Below are positions 1 through 8,900 of a DNA stretch of 64,000 nt, piece after piece. This DNA comes from Mycobacterium paragordonae. Lineage in GTDB: Bacteria > Actinomycetota > Actinomycetes > Mycobacteriales > Mycobacteriaceae. The notes under the pieces are model-generated. The model had not been told where the DNA came from. It saw nothing but the letters and a program-made list of their open reading frames with translations, and did not search any database. Within the stretch, counting starts at the first letter, position 1; the number at the start of each line of letters is the position of its first letter. The position numbers and the translations under genes are program-made. Location of the stretch: assembly GCF_003614435.1 (NCBI RefSeq), contig NZ_CP025546.1, positions 6,076,001 to 6,140,000 on the forward strand, written 5' to 3'.

Positions 1-545
1 ACGTTGATCTGGATCTGCGCCGCGCTGGTGGTGGTGGTCTGCCCCGCCGCGGTGGTGGTGGCTGAACTGCCCGACGTCGAGCTCTGGCCGGCCGGCGTCG
101 TCGTCGTCTGCCCGCTCGTCGTCGTCTGACCGGTGGTGGTGGTCTGACCGGTGGTGGTGGTTTGTCCACTCGCCGTGGTGGTGGTGGTCACGGCGGCCGA
201 TGTCGTGGTCTGCGAAGCCGGTGGCGTCGTCGTGGTTGCCGGCACCGTCGTGGTCGCGGCCGGCGGCGTCGTCGTGGCCGGTGCCGCGGTGGTGGCGGGC
301 GGCGCGGTGGTAGCCGGTGGCGCGGTGGTGGCAGGCGGCGCGGTGGTGGCGGGGGCCGCCGTCGTGGCGGGAGCCACGGTGGTCTGCGGCGCCGGCGCGA
401 CGGTAGTCGCCGGACCCGGTGTGTCCGGCGCCAACGGCAGCGGTCCCAGCGGAGCAGAGTTTGCGAGCCCGGAGTCCAGCATCACCGCGGCGAAGCTGAG
501 GCTCACCGCCATCGCCGCCGCACCGGCAACGCGTTTAACATCCAT
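1..545 (-). CDS. Thr/Pro-rich secreted or surface protein, 3' end off the window
   Basis: The reading frame starts at ATG 545-543 and stays open through position 1, so at least 181 residues are present and the C-terminus lies outside the window. The N-terminus (MDVKRVAGAAAMAVSLSF) is a signal peptide with a probable AxA-type cleavage near ANSAP. The mature part is low complexity: repeated APATT/PPATT blocks, then runs of four to six threonines broken by GQ. An AAAGGA ribosome site lies about 7 bases upstream of the ATG. Such linkers typically hold a surface domain away from the membrane and are candidates for O-mannosylation; that is inference. No enzyme domain is visible in the part seen and the family is not recognised. 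It follows the LpqH-like gene on the same strand after 68 bases and may be cotranscribed. Confidence 0.6.
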   Translation of the reverse strand, partial: MDVKRVAGAAAMAVSLSFAAVMLDSGLANSAPLGPLPLAPDTPGPATTVAPAPQTTVAPATTAAPATTAPPATTAPPATTAPPATTAAPATTTPPAATTTVPATTTTPPASQTTTSAAVTTTTTASGQTTTTGQTTTTGQTTTSGQTTTTPAGQSSTSGSSATTTAAGQTTTTSAAQIQIN

Positions 546-613
546 GGCAGTGTCCTTTCTTGGGTCCCTTTTCGGGTCCTTCTAGGCCCCTTCCCGGGCT
601 TCGCAAACCTGCA

Positions 614-1081
614 CTATGGGCAGGTCACGCTCATTTCGAAAGTCTTGGACACCGGCTTCGGGTCGGTCGGATTGGACATGTCGACGCCGGAGGCGGTGCC
701 CTTGATGCCATAGGCCTTGCCGTCCACCGCGGCTCCGGCGTTGGTGGCTTGATTGGGCGCCGCGTCCGAGAAGCCCATCGTGATCCCGTTGACGTTGCCC
801 AGGCCCACGGAGTGGACGATCGGCGGGTTGCCGGTGCTGACCACCGCGCCGACGCCGTTCGCCACGTCGCCGATACCGATGTTGATGTTGGAACCCGCCG
901 TCGTGCAGGTCACGGGTCCCGACACATTCAGCGTCTGACCGTCGACGACCACCTTCGGGGCGGGGGGACCCGCCGGTGGAGAACTCGGTTGGCCCGTGTC
1001 GGATTTGTTGCTCGAGCATCCGGCGCAGGCCGCCGCCGCGATCGCCACGCTGGTAACACCAACCCAGATCTCTCGCTTCAC
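614..1081 (-). CDS. LpqH (19 kDa antigen)-family lipoprotein
   Basis: A 155-residue lipoprotein. The start is GTG at 1081 because an AAGGAG sits 6 bases upstream; an in-frame GTG one codon earlier is only 3 bases from it. Lipobox ACAGCSS follows a short hydrophobic segment, then a Ser/Pro/Gly linker. The body carries blocks shared with M. tuberculosis LpqH: PKVVVDGQ, CTTAGSNINI, NPPIVHSVGLGNVNGIT, GTASGVDM and a C-terminal FEMSVTCP with paired cysteines. LpqH-family proteins are acylated and sit in the cell envelope, where LpqH itself is a TLR2 agonist. This is a paralogue, not lpqH itself by position. The gene runs towards the Thr/Pro-rich gene on the same strand. Confidence 0.85.
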   Translation of the reverse strand: MKREIWVGVTSVAIAAAACAGCSSNKSDTGQPSSPPAGPPAPKVVVDGQTLNVSGPVTCTTAGSNINIGIGDVANGVGAVVSTGNPPIVHSVGLGNVNGITMGFSDAAPNQATNAGAAVDGKAYGIKGTASGVDMSNPTDPKPVSKTFEMSVTCP

Positions 1082-1210
1082 CACTGTCTCCTTGCGACCG
1101 GTGCAACGACGCCGACGCGCTTCGCGACGACGCGTGGCGGCCGAGTACCCGCAGGTCACGATTTGCAAACAACGTCATTCGGTGTTCACAAGAAAGTCGG
1201 CAACCGGCCG

Positions 1211-2083
1211 TCAGTCGGTGATGTGACGCTCCAGGAAATCCAGCACGGCCCCGGCGAAGATGTCGTTGCGGTCGCCGGCAACCATGTGTCCGGCACCGCG
1301 GACGTCGGCGAACTCGACCTGTGGGAAGCGCTCGAGGAACTCCTCGGCGCGCTCCTGGCTGACCAGGTCACTCATTTGGCCTCGAATCAGCAACATGGGC
1401 AAGCCATTTCGCAGGATGGCCGCGACGGCGGTGTGCATGCGATCGGCGTCGGTGACCTCGAACGGCGGGAAAGCCGCAGTGCCGCTGATGAATTGGGGAT
1501 CCCAGTGCCAGTACCAGCGATCGCCGCGGCGACGCAGATTGGTGGTCAGACCGTCCAGGTCGGTGGGCCGCGGCCGGTGCGGGTTGTACTCGGCGATCGC
1601 GTCGGCCACCTCTTCAAGCGACTCGAAACCCGACTCCACCCGGTCGGACATGAAGGCGTGAATCCGGTTGGCTCCCGACTGCTCCATGTTGGGCACGATG
1701 TCGACGAGCACGACGGCACTGGCCAGTTCCGGCGCGATCTCGCCGGCCAGGAGCATCGAGGTGAATCCACCAAGGGAGGCGCCCACGAGCACCGGCCGCG
1801 GCGGCAGGGTGCGCAGCACCTCCACCACGTCGGCGGCGAAGCTGGTCACCCGGTAGTCGCCGTCGGCGGACCAGTCGGATTCGCCGTGGCCGCGCAGGTC
1901 AACGGTCACGGCCTGGTACCCGCGACGGGCGACGGCGGCGGCGGCCCGGCCCCACGATCGGCGGGTCTGCCCGCCGCCGTGCAGAAACACCACCGCGCGG
2001 GCCGCTTGATCACCTTGGCGATCGGCAACGATACGAACGCCACCCATTCCCTCGATGGCGAGCGGCTCGGGTTCGGAGGACAT
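1211..2083 (-). CDS. alpha/beta-fold hydrolase
   Basis: A 290-residue alpha/beta hydrolase. Visible motifs in order: HGGG oxyanion loop (35-38), DLRGHGES (62-69), nucleophile elbow GASLGG with Ser103, an Asp near 239 (GQMSDLV) as likely acid, and catalytic His266 in GAGHMV. There is no signal peptide, so it is probably cytoplasmic. The overall plan matches epoxide hydrolase/haloperoxidase-like or esterase members; the substrate cannot be read from the sequence. The lid segment (about 130-200) is rich in Arg and Trp. The gene stands alone between two minus-strand genes, with 129 bases to the LpqH-like gene downstream. Confidence 0.9.
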   Translation of the reverse strand: MSSEPEPLAIEGMGGVRIVADRQGDQAARAVVFLHGGGQTRRSWGRAAAAVARRGYQAVTVDLRGHGESDWSADGDYRVTSFAADVVEVLRTLPPRPVLVGASLGGFTSMLLAGEIAPELASAVVLVDIVPNMEQSGANRIHAFMSDRVESGFESLEEVADAIAEYNPHRPRPTDLDGLTTNLRRRGDRWYWHWDPQFISGTAAFPPFEVTDADRMHTAVAAILRNGLPMLLIRGQMSDLVSQERAEEFLERFPQVEFADVRGAGHMVAGDRNDIFAGAVLDFLERHITD

Positions 2084-2171
2084 CAGTGGGGATCCTACGG
2101 TGGTCGCAGCAGCCCCCTGATTTTCACCTGGACGCGACCGGCTGGGCAGGCAAAGCCGGCACGTCCCGTTC

Positions 2172-2330
2172 TCAGCCTCGAGAACCGCCTGGCACCAGCT
2201 TCCGCAGCCGGCCGACGATGCGCGTCAGCGGATTTCCCCCCGCGCGCCGCGAGTCGTTGATCCTGTCCAGCGTCTGCTCACCTTTGACCGCGTAGTCCTT
2301 GACGCTTTCGTCGCCTTCTTCAGCGCGCAT
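2172..2330 (-). CDS. small hydrophilic protein, 52 aa
   Basis: A short frame from ATG 2330-2328 to TGA 2174-2172 encodes 52 residues beginning MRAEEGDESVKDYAVKGEQ. A GGAG lies 6 bases before the ATG. The composition is charged and non-repetitive (acidic first half, basic second half ending near LRKLVPGGSRG), unlike a random frame in high-GC DNA. It fills an otherwise empty 400-base gap between the hydrolase and the HTH gene, all on the same strand. I do not recognise the family and assign no function. Confidence 0.5.
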   Translation of the reverse strand: MRAEEGDESVKDYAVKGEQTLDRINDSRRAGGNPLTRIVGRLRKLVPGGSRG

Positions 2331-2486
2331 GCCTGGCTCCGTTCTTGATCAGCTTCGTTCGGCGCAAGCCGCTCCGGTGGTCAGCACCTCGCACGGCGTG
2401 CCCGGTCCCAACTCGGCAGGGACGTCCCAGTCGCCTACCCGCCGTGCCGGTGCGTCCAAACAAACCAGCGGCCAACGCGCGGCGTT

Positions 2487-2939
2487 TCAATCGGTCGCGT
2501 TCTGCCCGGATTCGCCGCGCTGATCGCCAACCGGCTTGGCAGATGGGTCGCCCGACCCGAACTGCAGGACCGCATTGGCCAGTGGGTAGTCGCCGCCGTC
2601 GGTGCGCGACTGGATGTAGCGACGGACTCTCTCGTTGCCGAACAAAGCCGCGCCGGCCTGGTCCATGAACTGCCGGATCTCGTCGGTGTCGAGCAGGACC
2701 AATTCGTCCTCGCCGCGCCAGCCGAAGGCGATCTGCAGTGCCCGGGCAGAGAGGCCGAAGGCCTCGCCCATGACGGTCAGCTCGGCGAAATTGGGGAAAT
2801 CGTCGGCTTCCTTGCGCCGCGAGTAGGTGGCTTTGGCCAGGTTGAGGGCAGTGGCGATCTCGCCGTCGGGAACATCCCGGTTCAGCAACCACTCCAGGAC
2901 ACGGCGAAGATCCCGGCCGGCCTTGTTCGTCCTGGGCAT
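2487..2939 (-). CDS. helix-turn-helix regulator-like protein
   Basis: A 150-residue protein starting at ATG 2939, where a promoter places the transcription start at or next to the A of the ATG (leaderless). Residues about 8-75 form a helical HTH-like domain: RDLRRVLEWLL, DGEIATALNLAKATYSRRK, FPNFAELTVMGEAFGLS. This resembles XRE/phage-immunity-type DNA-binding regions, with recognition-helix-like residues around AKATYSRR. The C-terminal 70 residues are acidic then disordered. An in-frame ATG 12 codons earlier exists but lies inside the promoter -35. The gene is divergent from the exported protein at 3117, which it might regulate; that is inference. Confidence 0.7.
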   Translation of the reverse strand: MPRTNKAGRDLRRVLEWLLNRDVPDGEIATALNLAKATYSRRKEADDFPNFAELTVMGEAFGLSARALQIAFGWRGEDELVLLDTDEIRQFMDQAGAALFGNERVRRYIQSRTDGGDYPLANAVLQFGSGDPSAKPVGDQRGESGQNATD

Positions 2940-2946
2940 CTCAAAA

Positions 2947-2975
2947 ACGCTACCCGGCGGCCGGTAGGCAGTCAA
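2947..2975 (-). promoter_or_regulatory. SigA-type promoter giving a leaderless HTH mRNA
   Basis: Read on the minus strand: -35 TTGACT (2975-2970), a 17-base spacer, -10 TAGCGT (2952-2947). Seven bases after the -10 comes the ATG at 2939. TTGACN with TANNNT is the mycobacterial housekeeping pattern, and the spacing predicts a transcript beginning at the start codon. Confidence 0.6.
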
Positions 2976-3116
2976 AGGATAGCGATAGCGGTTTGTAGTT
3001 CAGATATACGTATTGGCAGACTGATTTTGAGAAAGTGTTTCATTTTTGGAACTCAAGGGTTAGATTGTGGTTGAGCAACTGCTTCGTCACACGGGACCAG
3101 ATCAGCGGGAGACACC

Positions 3117-3551
3117 ATGCACAACCGTTCGGGCGACGGCCGCACCCAGTCATCTTCACGAGGTTCTACCGGTAGGCGGTCCACCGGTAGGCGTTCGACC
3201 GGTAGGCGGCTGGCGATTATCGCCATCGCCTCGGTGGGGGCCGCGGTCATGGTTGCCGGCAGCGCCTACGCCGACCCGGTGGAAAACGCCCCTGCCGACG
3301 GCGTCGACACGAGCAGCCCCTCGTACCAACTGGGCTACCACCAGACATTCAGCGACTACGAGATCGTCGCCAGTCGGATGCGCGCGGAGGGATTCGGCCT
3401 GGAAGACATCGAGATCTCCGGGCGAGTCGATGCCGTGTGCGCCAACGAAGCGCAGTCCGTGCAGAGCACGCCAGAGCTGACCGGCCCCGAATTCATGCGA
3501 GGCTGCGCCGACGCGGTAGAAAGCCTGGTCCAGGCCAAGATCGCGTCCTGA
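3117..3551 (+). CDS. small exported protein with basic N-terminal repeats
   Basis: 144 residues with GGGAGA a few bases before the ATG. The N-region is unusually long and basic: three tandem STGRR pentapeptides (residues about 17-31) precede a hydrophobic stretch (LAIIAIASVGAAVMVAG) and an AYA-DP signal peptidase site near residue 52. The mature domain of about 90 residues has two cysteines (VCANEA and GCADAV), consistent with one disulfide, and resembles the small secreted helical proteins common in mycobacteria. No function is assigned. A possible -10 TAGATT lies at 3061-3066. It converges with the kinase gene 15 bases downstream. Confidence 0.75.
   Translation: MHNRSGDGRTQSSSRGSTGRRSTGRRSTGRRLAIIAIASVGAAVMVAGSAYADPVENAPADGVDTSSPSYQLGYHQTFSDYEIVASRMRAEGFGLEDIEISGRVDAVCANEAQSVQSTPELTGPEFMRGCADAVESLVQAKIAS
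3165..3209 (+). repeat. 3 x 15-bp in-frame repeat (STGRR codons)
   Basis: Three direct 15-bp units with the core ACCGGTAGGCG, each encoding STGRR, extend the positively charged n-region of the signal peptide in the gene at 3117. The variable bases are at unit ends, and the repeat length keeps frame. Confidence 0.8.
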
Positions 3552-3566
3552 GGCGAGCTCTCGGCG

Positions 3567-5771
3567 TCAGCCCCCGGTGCGGTTGAACTTCATGTCGTAG
3601 GGGCCGCCCTTACAGGCGCTGCCCGACTCATCTTTGGTGCCGCCGCCGGTGAGCAACATGATCGGGTCCTGCTCCGGCTCCGGGAGCGGGAAGGTGCCCT
3701 TGATCCTGACGTGCGAGGTCCCGCCGGCCGGACAGGACGCGTCGTACTCGTCGTCCCGCGTCCATACGTTGTTGGCAAACAACAGCAGTTGGGTGCCGCT
3801 ACTGCCGTTTCGGACGAACCGGCTCAGACAGCGGTCACCGGTGCGGAGACAGATGGTGTCGACGTTGTAGTCGGCTTCCTGCGGCTTGGGCGCGTTGGCG
3901 CCGGTGTAGGTCGTCACCAGATGGTAGAAGCCGTGCAGCGCCTCCGCCGGCGAGATCTGGCGCGCGGACTGCTCGGCAGGGTTGGGCAGGCTGTTGAGGT
4001 CGGCGTCTCCGACCCGGGTGAACGTCACCGACCGCTTGCTGTAGCAGTCCAGAGAATCGGTGATCCATTCGCCGACCATGGTGCCGTCGGCGTGTGGCTG
4101 CAGCCAGACGTAGTTCCACTTCTCGATCGGCTTGTCATTGCAGTTTCCGCCCTCGAGTGCCACCGCGATCCAGCGCCCGCGAACGTCGTCGAACACCAAT
4201 TTCGGGATGTGGTTGTAAGGCCCGTCGGTACGCTGCGCGGTCGCGACGCACCCACTGTTGTTGTTGCCGGTGCAGGCCGACCGCAGCACCCAGGTTTCCT
4301 TGGCCGGCGGTTCGGAGTTGGCCACCTCTTTCCCCGCCAGGGACAGCTTCGGGCCGAAGTCAGCGGTGTAAGTGCCGGTGAACGGACCGCCAGTGCTCGG
4401 CGCGCCGGAGGGCTCCGCCGTGCCCGAATGCTCGGTGGATTGATTGTCGCCACTCTTGCCACCACCGCTCAGCGCGATGCCGGCGACGACGGCGATGACC
4501 ACCAGCAACACGCCCGCGCCCGCGAGGATCAGCGGGGTGCGGCGCTTCTTGCCCGGTTTGGCGGGCGTGCTTTCCGCGGAAGACGGTGGCGGGGCCGTTA
4601 GCTGCGGCTCGCCGCTCAACCGGAACTGGGTCGGCTCCTCGTTGCCATGCCGAGGCTGGCTGGGATCAAAGTTGGGCCGGCGCTGGGTCGGGTCGGTGGG
4701 CGGCCGCTGCGGGCTGGGCTCGGCAGGCGGCCGGTACAGCTTCGGATCCGACGACGGTCGATAGGGACTCGGCTCCGGAGGCGGTCGGCGCTGCGGCTCG
4801 GGCGGCGGCCGGCGCTGCGACGGGTCGACATAACCGGGGCCACCGCGCCGCGGCGGGGGTTGCCTGGGTGGCGGCGGACCGGGCGGCGGCTGCTTGGGCG
4901 GGGGCGCCAGCTGGGTTCGCTGCTGCACGGGCTCGGGCCGCCGCAACGGGATCGGCCGGGTCCCGGTGACCGCTTCCCGGGCGGCCGCGGCCATGTCCGT
5001 CACTGTCGGATAGCGCTGCTGAGGGGTCTTGGCCATCGCGGTGGCGATGACATTGTCGAGTTCTTCGGGTATGCCGCGCCTGATGGTGGACGGCCGCGGC
5101 GGCGGCAGGCTGAGGTGCCCACCGATCTGCTGTTCCAGGCTGCCGCCGGGGAACGGCTGACTGCCGGTGAGGCATTCATGCAACACGCACCCCAGGGCGT
5201 AGGTGTCACCGCTCGGGTCGGTCTGGCCGGTGGTCACGCGTTCGGGAGCCATATAGGCCCAGGTGCCGATGACATTGCCGGTTCCGGTCATGTGCGAATC
5301 CCCCGCGGCGCGGGCGATGCCGAAGTCGATCAGGTAGGCGAAGTCGTCTTCGGTGACCAGGATGTTGGACGGTTTGACGTCACGATGCACCAAGCCGATC
5401 CGGTGGGCGGCCCGCAGCGCCGAGGCGATCTGCTCAATGATGTTGACCGCGCGCTCGGGCTCCAGCGGGCCCTCGGAGATGATGGCCTGCAGGTCTCTGC
5501 CGACGACCAGCCGCATGTCGACATACAGCCGGCCTTCGATTTCGCCGAAATGGTGGATCGGCACCACGTGGGGGTCGTTGAGCCCGGCGGCCGCCAGCGC
5601 TTCCCTACGGAACCGCTGCTCGAATGTCGGGTCATTGGCCAGGTTTGCGGGCAGCACTTTCACCGCAACGACACGTTGGGTCTCGGTGTCGTAGGCACGC
5701 CACACCTCGCCCATACCGCCGCGGCCCAGCAACTCGATGAACTGGTAGCGGCCGAATGTCGTACCTTGCAC
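3567..5771 (-). CDS. receptor-type Ser/Thr protein kinase (PknE/PknH clade)
   Basis: 734 residues, GTG start preceded by a GGGGGGCGGA-type ribosome site. Kinase domain about 9-270: glycine loop GRGGMGEV (16-23), catalytic Lys38, HRDVKPSN (129-136, Asp131), DFG (149-151), activation loop with Thr162/Thr164, GTWAYMAPE (169-177). A Pro/Gln/Arg-rich juxtamembrane linker (about 285-410) leads to one membrane segment (LILAGAGVLLVVIAVVAG). The extracellular part has no PASTA repeats; it contains eight cysteines in two similar four-Cys modules, each ending in an FTRVG/FNRTG-like strand. The cytoplasmic domain resembles PknE/PknH more than PknA/B. The signal sensed is unknown. All catalytic residues are present, so an active kinase is expected. 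Confidence 0.93.
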   Translation of the reverse strand: MQGTTFGRYQFIELLGRGGMGEVWRAYDTETQRVVAVKVLPANLANDPTFEQRFRREALAAAGLNDPHVVPIHHFGEIEGRLYVDMRLVVGRDLQAIISEGPLEPERAVNIIEQIASALRAAHRIGLVHRDVKPSNILVTEDDFAYLIDFGIARAAGDSHMTGTGNVIGTWAYMAPERVTTGQTDPSGDTYALGCVLHECLTGSQPFPGGSLEQQIGGHLSLPPPRPSTIRRGIPEELDNVIATAMAKTPQQRYPTVTDMAAAAREAVTGTRPIPLRRPEPVQQRTQLAPPPKQPPPGPPPPRQPPPRRGGPGYVDPSQRRPPPEPQRRPPPEPSPYRPSSDPKLYRPPAEPSPQRPPTDPTQRRPNFDPSQPRHGNEEPTQFRLSGEPQLTAPPPSSAESTPAKPGKKRRTPLILAGAGVLLVVIAVVAGIALSGGGKSGDNQSTEHSGTAEPSGAPSTGGPFTGTYTADFGPKLSLAGKEVANSEPPAKETWVLRSACTGNNNSGCVATAQRTDGPYNHIPKLVFDDVRGRWIAVALEGGNCNDKPIEKWNYVWLQPHADGTMVGEWITDSLDCYSKRSVTFTRVGDADLNSLPNPAEQSARQISPAEALHGFYHLVTTYTGANAPKPQEADYNVDTICLRTGDRCLSRFVRNGSSGTQLLLFANNVWTRDDEYDASCPAGGTSHVRIKGTFPLPEPEQDPIMLLTGGGTKDESGSACKGGPYDMKFNRTGG

Positions 5772-5967
5772 TCCGCCCCCCTCAGCGAAAGTCTCGGTGG
5801 ATACTCAGCAAAAAACATTAGAGCCGCACCAGCGGGGATGCACGGCCGTATTGACTAGCTAATCACGAAACGATTGCAGCCGGGATAGCGAGGCGCGGCA
5901 CGGCCGGAAAAGCGCAGACTGAAACGTAGAGCCGGGAACTCCCGATGTAGGTCCAGGGGGTGCGCAC
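5772..5967. promoter_or_regulatory. divergent intergenic region, kinase / patatin gene
   Basis: This 196-base gap holds the start regions of the minus-strand kinase and the plus-strand patatin gene. An AGGGGGT ribosome site for the latter ends 7 bases before ATG 5968. A relatively AT-rich patch (about 5805-5822) may hold the kinase promoter. No convincing hexamer pair was found. Confidence 0.4.
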
Positions 5968-8900
5968 ATGCCATTCGAGACACCATCACCGGTCACCGAA
6001 CTGACGCAGGAACTGCGCCTTGCCACCACCATGACCGGAGGGGTCAGCCTGGCCATCTGGATGGCCGGGGTAGCCCGCGAGATCAACCTGCTCGCGCAGG
6101 CGTCGCAGTGGCGCCGGGAGGGCGGCCCGTTTCCCGCCGACAGCCGGCTCAGCAAGGAGTCGGCCGCGTCGCTGCGGCTCTACGCGAGCCTCATCGATCT
6201 GCTCGACGTGATCGTCGACGTCGACATCCTGTCCGGGACGAGCGCGGGAGGCATCAACGCGGCGCTGCTGGCGTCGTCGCGGGTGTCGGGATCGGACCTG
6301 GGCGGGCTGCGTGAGCTCTGGCTCGACCTCGGAGCCCTGACCGACCTGTTGCGCGACCCGCGCGACAAATACACTCCGTCGCTGTTGTACGGCGACGAGC
6401 GCATGTTCGCCGCACTGGCCACACAGATCCCCAAGCTGGCGCCGGGACCTTTTCCGCCGGCAGAGTTTCCCGGCGGCGCGCGTATCCCGTCCACCACGCT
6501 GTACGTCACCACCACGCTGCTGACCGGTGAGGCAAGCCGGTTCACCGACTCGTTCGGAACCCTTGTCCAGGACGTCGACCGGCGCGGCCTGTTCACCTTC
6601 ACCGAAAGTGACCTGGCCCGGCCCGGCACCGTGGGGGCCCTGGCGCTGGCCGCGCGCAGCTCCGCGTCGTTCCCCATCGCGTTCGAACCGTCGTACCTGC
6701 CCTTCAACAAGGGCACCCCAGCCAAGGGGAAGGTGCCGGCGCGGCCGCCGATGGCGCCGTTCACCAACATCACGCGGCCGCACTGGGCCGCGGACGGGGG
6801 CCTGCTCGACAACCGGCCGATCGACGTGCTGCTCAAGCGCATCTTCGATCGGCCGGCCCGCCGTCCGGTGCGCCGGGTCCTGCTGTTCGTGGTGCCGTCG
6901 GCGGGCCCGGCGCCAGATTTGGTGGCCGAGGCGGCACCGGATGACGTCAACGAACCGCTGGGACTCATCGATGGGCTGCTGAAGGATTTGGCCGCCATCA
7001 CCACGCAGTCGATCGCGGCCGACCTGCGTGCCATTCGGGCTCATCAGGACCGGATGGAAGCCCGCACGGACACCAAGCTGCGGCTGGCCGAGCTGGCGGC
7101 GGCGCTGCCGCACAGCTCGCGATTGCTCACCCCTCGCCTGATGGCCGACTACGCGGCCCGGGAAGCTACCCGGCTCGCGCAGACGCTGACGGATGCGTTG
7201 CTGCGCCAGCTGGGTACCTGGCCTCCCGCATCGAGTGATCTCGCCGAGAGCATTCCGAAGAACTGGGAACCCGAGCTCGCCGTCGGCGGTGACTCCGATC
7301 GGGCCTGCCGGCAGCGGATCACTACGGCGATCGTGAGTCGCTGGACGCTGCCGAATGACCAGACACTGCCGCGCGGGCCTGCGGACCTGGCCCGGTACGG
7401 CCAACCGGCCCACGACCTCGCGAAGTCGTGTGCGATCGCGGTGGTACTCGCCGCCTATCAGCTGGCGCGGTCCGATGACGACGTCGCGGCCCTGGCCGAA
7501 CTCACCAAGGGGATTCATGCGGCGTGGCCGCCCCCGGCGCCGGTTGAGCTCGGGACTTTGGTGCGCGAGGTGTGCACCGATGCGACGGTCCGGCAGGGAT
7601 CCTTGACGGACGCCGCGGCCCTGATCGCCGCGGAATATCTGCATCGGATCACGGTGCCGGCCGTCGGCTGGAGCAACCTCGGCCAAGTGCTGTTCGACAA
7701 CTTCGGCACGCTGAACATGTTGGCGGCCAACGGTTCAGCCGCCAGCGACGCGGCGGCCCCGCTGCGCACCTACCTGAGGTATCTGGACCTGGCGGAGGAC
7801 GGGGACACCGCGGCATTGGCGTTGTTCGACCTCGCTGCGGCGCAGCGCGCGATGCTTCCCGCCGAGGCGGACATCGAACAGTCCGTGGAGCTCGTCCAGG
7901 TGAGCGCGGACTCGCGCAGCCTGCTCGCCCCGGACTGGCAGACCGCGCAGCGCAAGCTGACCGGTATGCAGTTCCACCACTTCGGCGCGTTCTACAAGCG
8001 GTCGTGGCGGGCCAATGACTGGATGTGGGGTCGGCTCGACGGCGCCGGCTGGCTGGTTCATGCGCTGCTGGACCCGCGGCGGGTGCGGTGGATGGTGGGG
8101 CACCGCGCCGGCGACGATGCGCAACGCGCAGCGTTGCGAGGAGGAGCGGCGCCATCAGACCGCGCCGGCGACGATGCGCAACGCGCAGCGTTGCGAGGAG
8201 GAGCGGCGCCATCAGACCGCGCCGGCGACGATGCGCAACGCGCCGGCGGCGCGCAATGGTTCCTCGAGCGACTCAAAGAGCTTGGTGCACCGGCCTTTCC
8301 GAAAACCGGCTATCGGCTGCCGACGGTCGGCGAGGAATCGGAGCGGCTGACCGAGGACATGTTGCTCGCCGAACTGGCCTTTCTCGACGACCCGTCTGCG
8401 GACCTACCGCCCAGCCTGCCCCGGACGTCGCTGTGGTTGGCACAAGCGTGGCAGCAACGAGTTCTCGACGAGGAACTCGATGAACTGGCCGCCACCGTGA
8501 TCGACACCGAACCGGGCGAACGGCCCGACTGGAGCCCGGCCACCTCGCGCAAGTGGGCGCAGCAGGTACTGGCCGCCGCCCCCGGGCCGGCGAAATATGC
8601 TCTGCTGAATGAGGATCCGGTGGCGGCCGAGACCTTCGCCACCGACAAGGGTTCGCCCCTGATGGCGCACACGGTGGCCAAAGCGGCCGCGACGGCATCC
8701 GGGGCGGCGGGCTCGGTCCGGCAGCTGCCCGCAGTGGTCAAGCCGCCGTTGGCCACCCTGCGGACGGTGGCCCTCGGCGGGTACCGCGTGGTGTCGCTGA
8801 CCCGCGGGGTGGCCAAGTGGACGTTGATGGCCGGCGCAGCGCTACTCGTGCTGGGCACGGCGGCGGCGATCGCATCCGACGGTACGTTCGGCGCGCTGGG

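Noticed and set aside
546..613. Rho-independent terminator between the first two genes
   Set aside because: The GC-rich partial repeats there do not form a clear stem followed by a U-run.
560..2260. 566-codon plus-strand frame
   Set aside because: Antisense of the LpqH-like and hydrolase genes, low-complexity composition, no domain.
5986..7686. 566-codon minus-strand frame within the patatin gene
   Set aside because: Gln/Arg/Gly-rich shadow; the plus strand holds complete patatin motifs.
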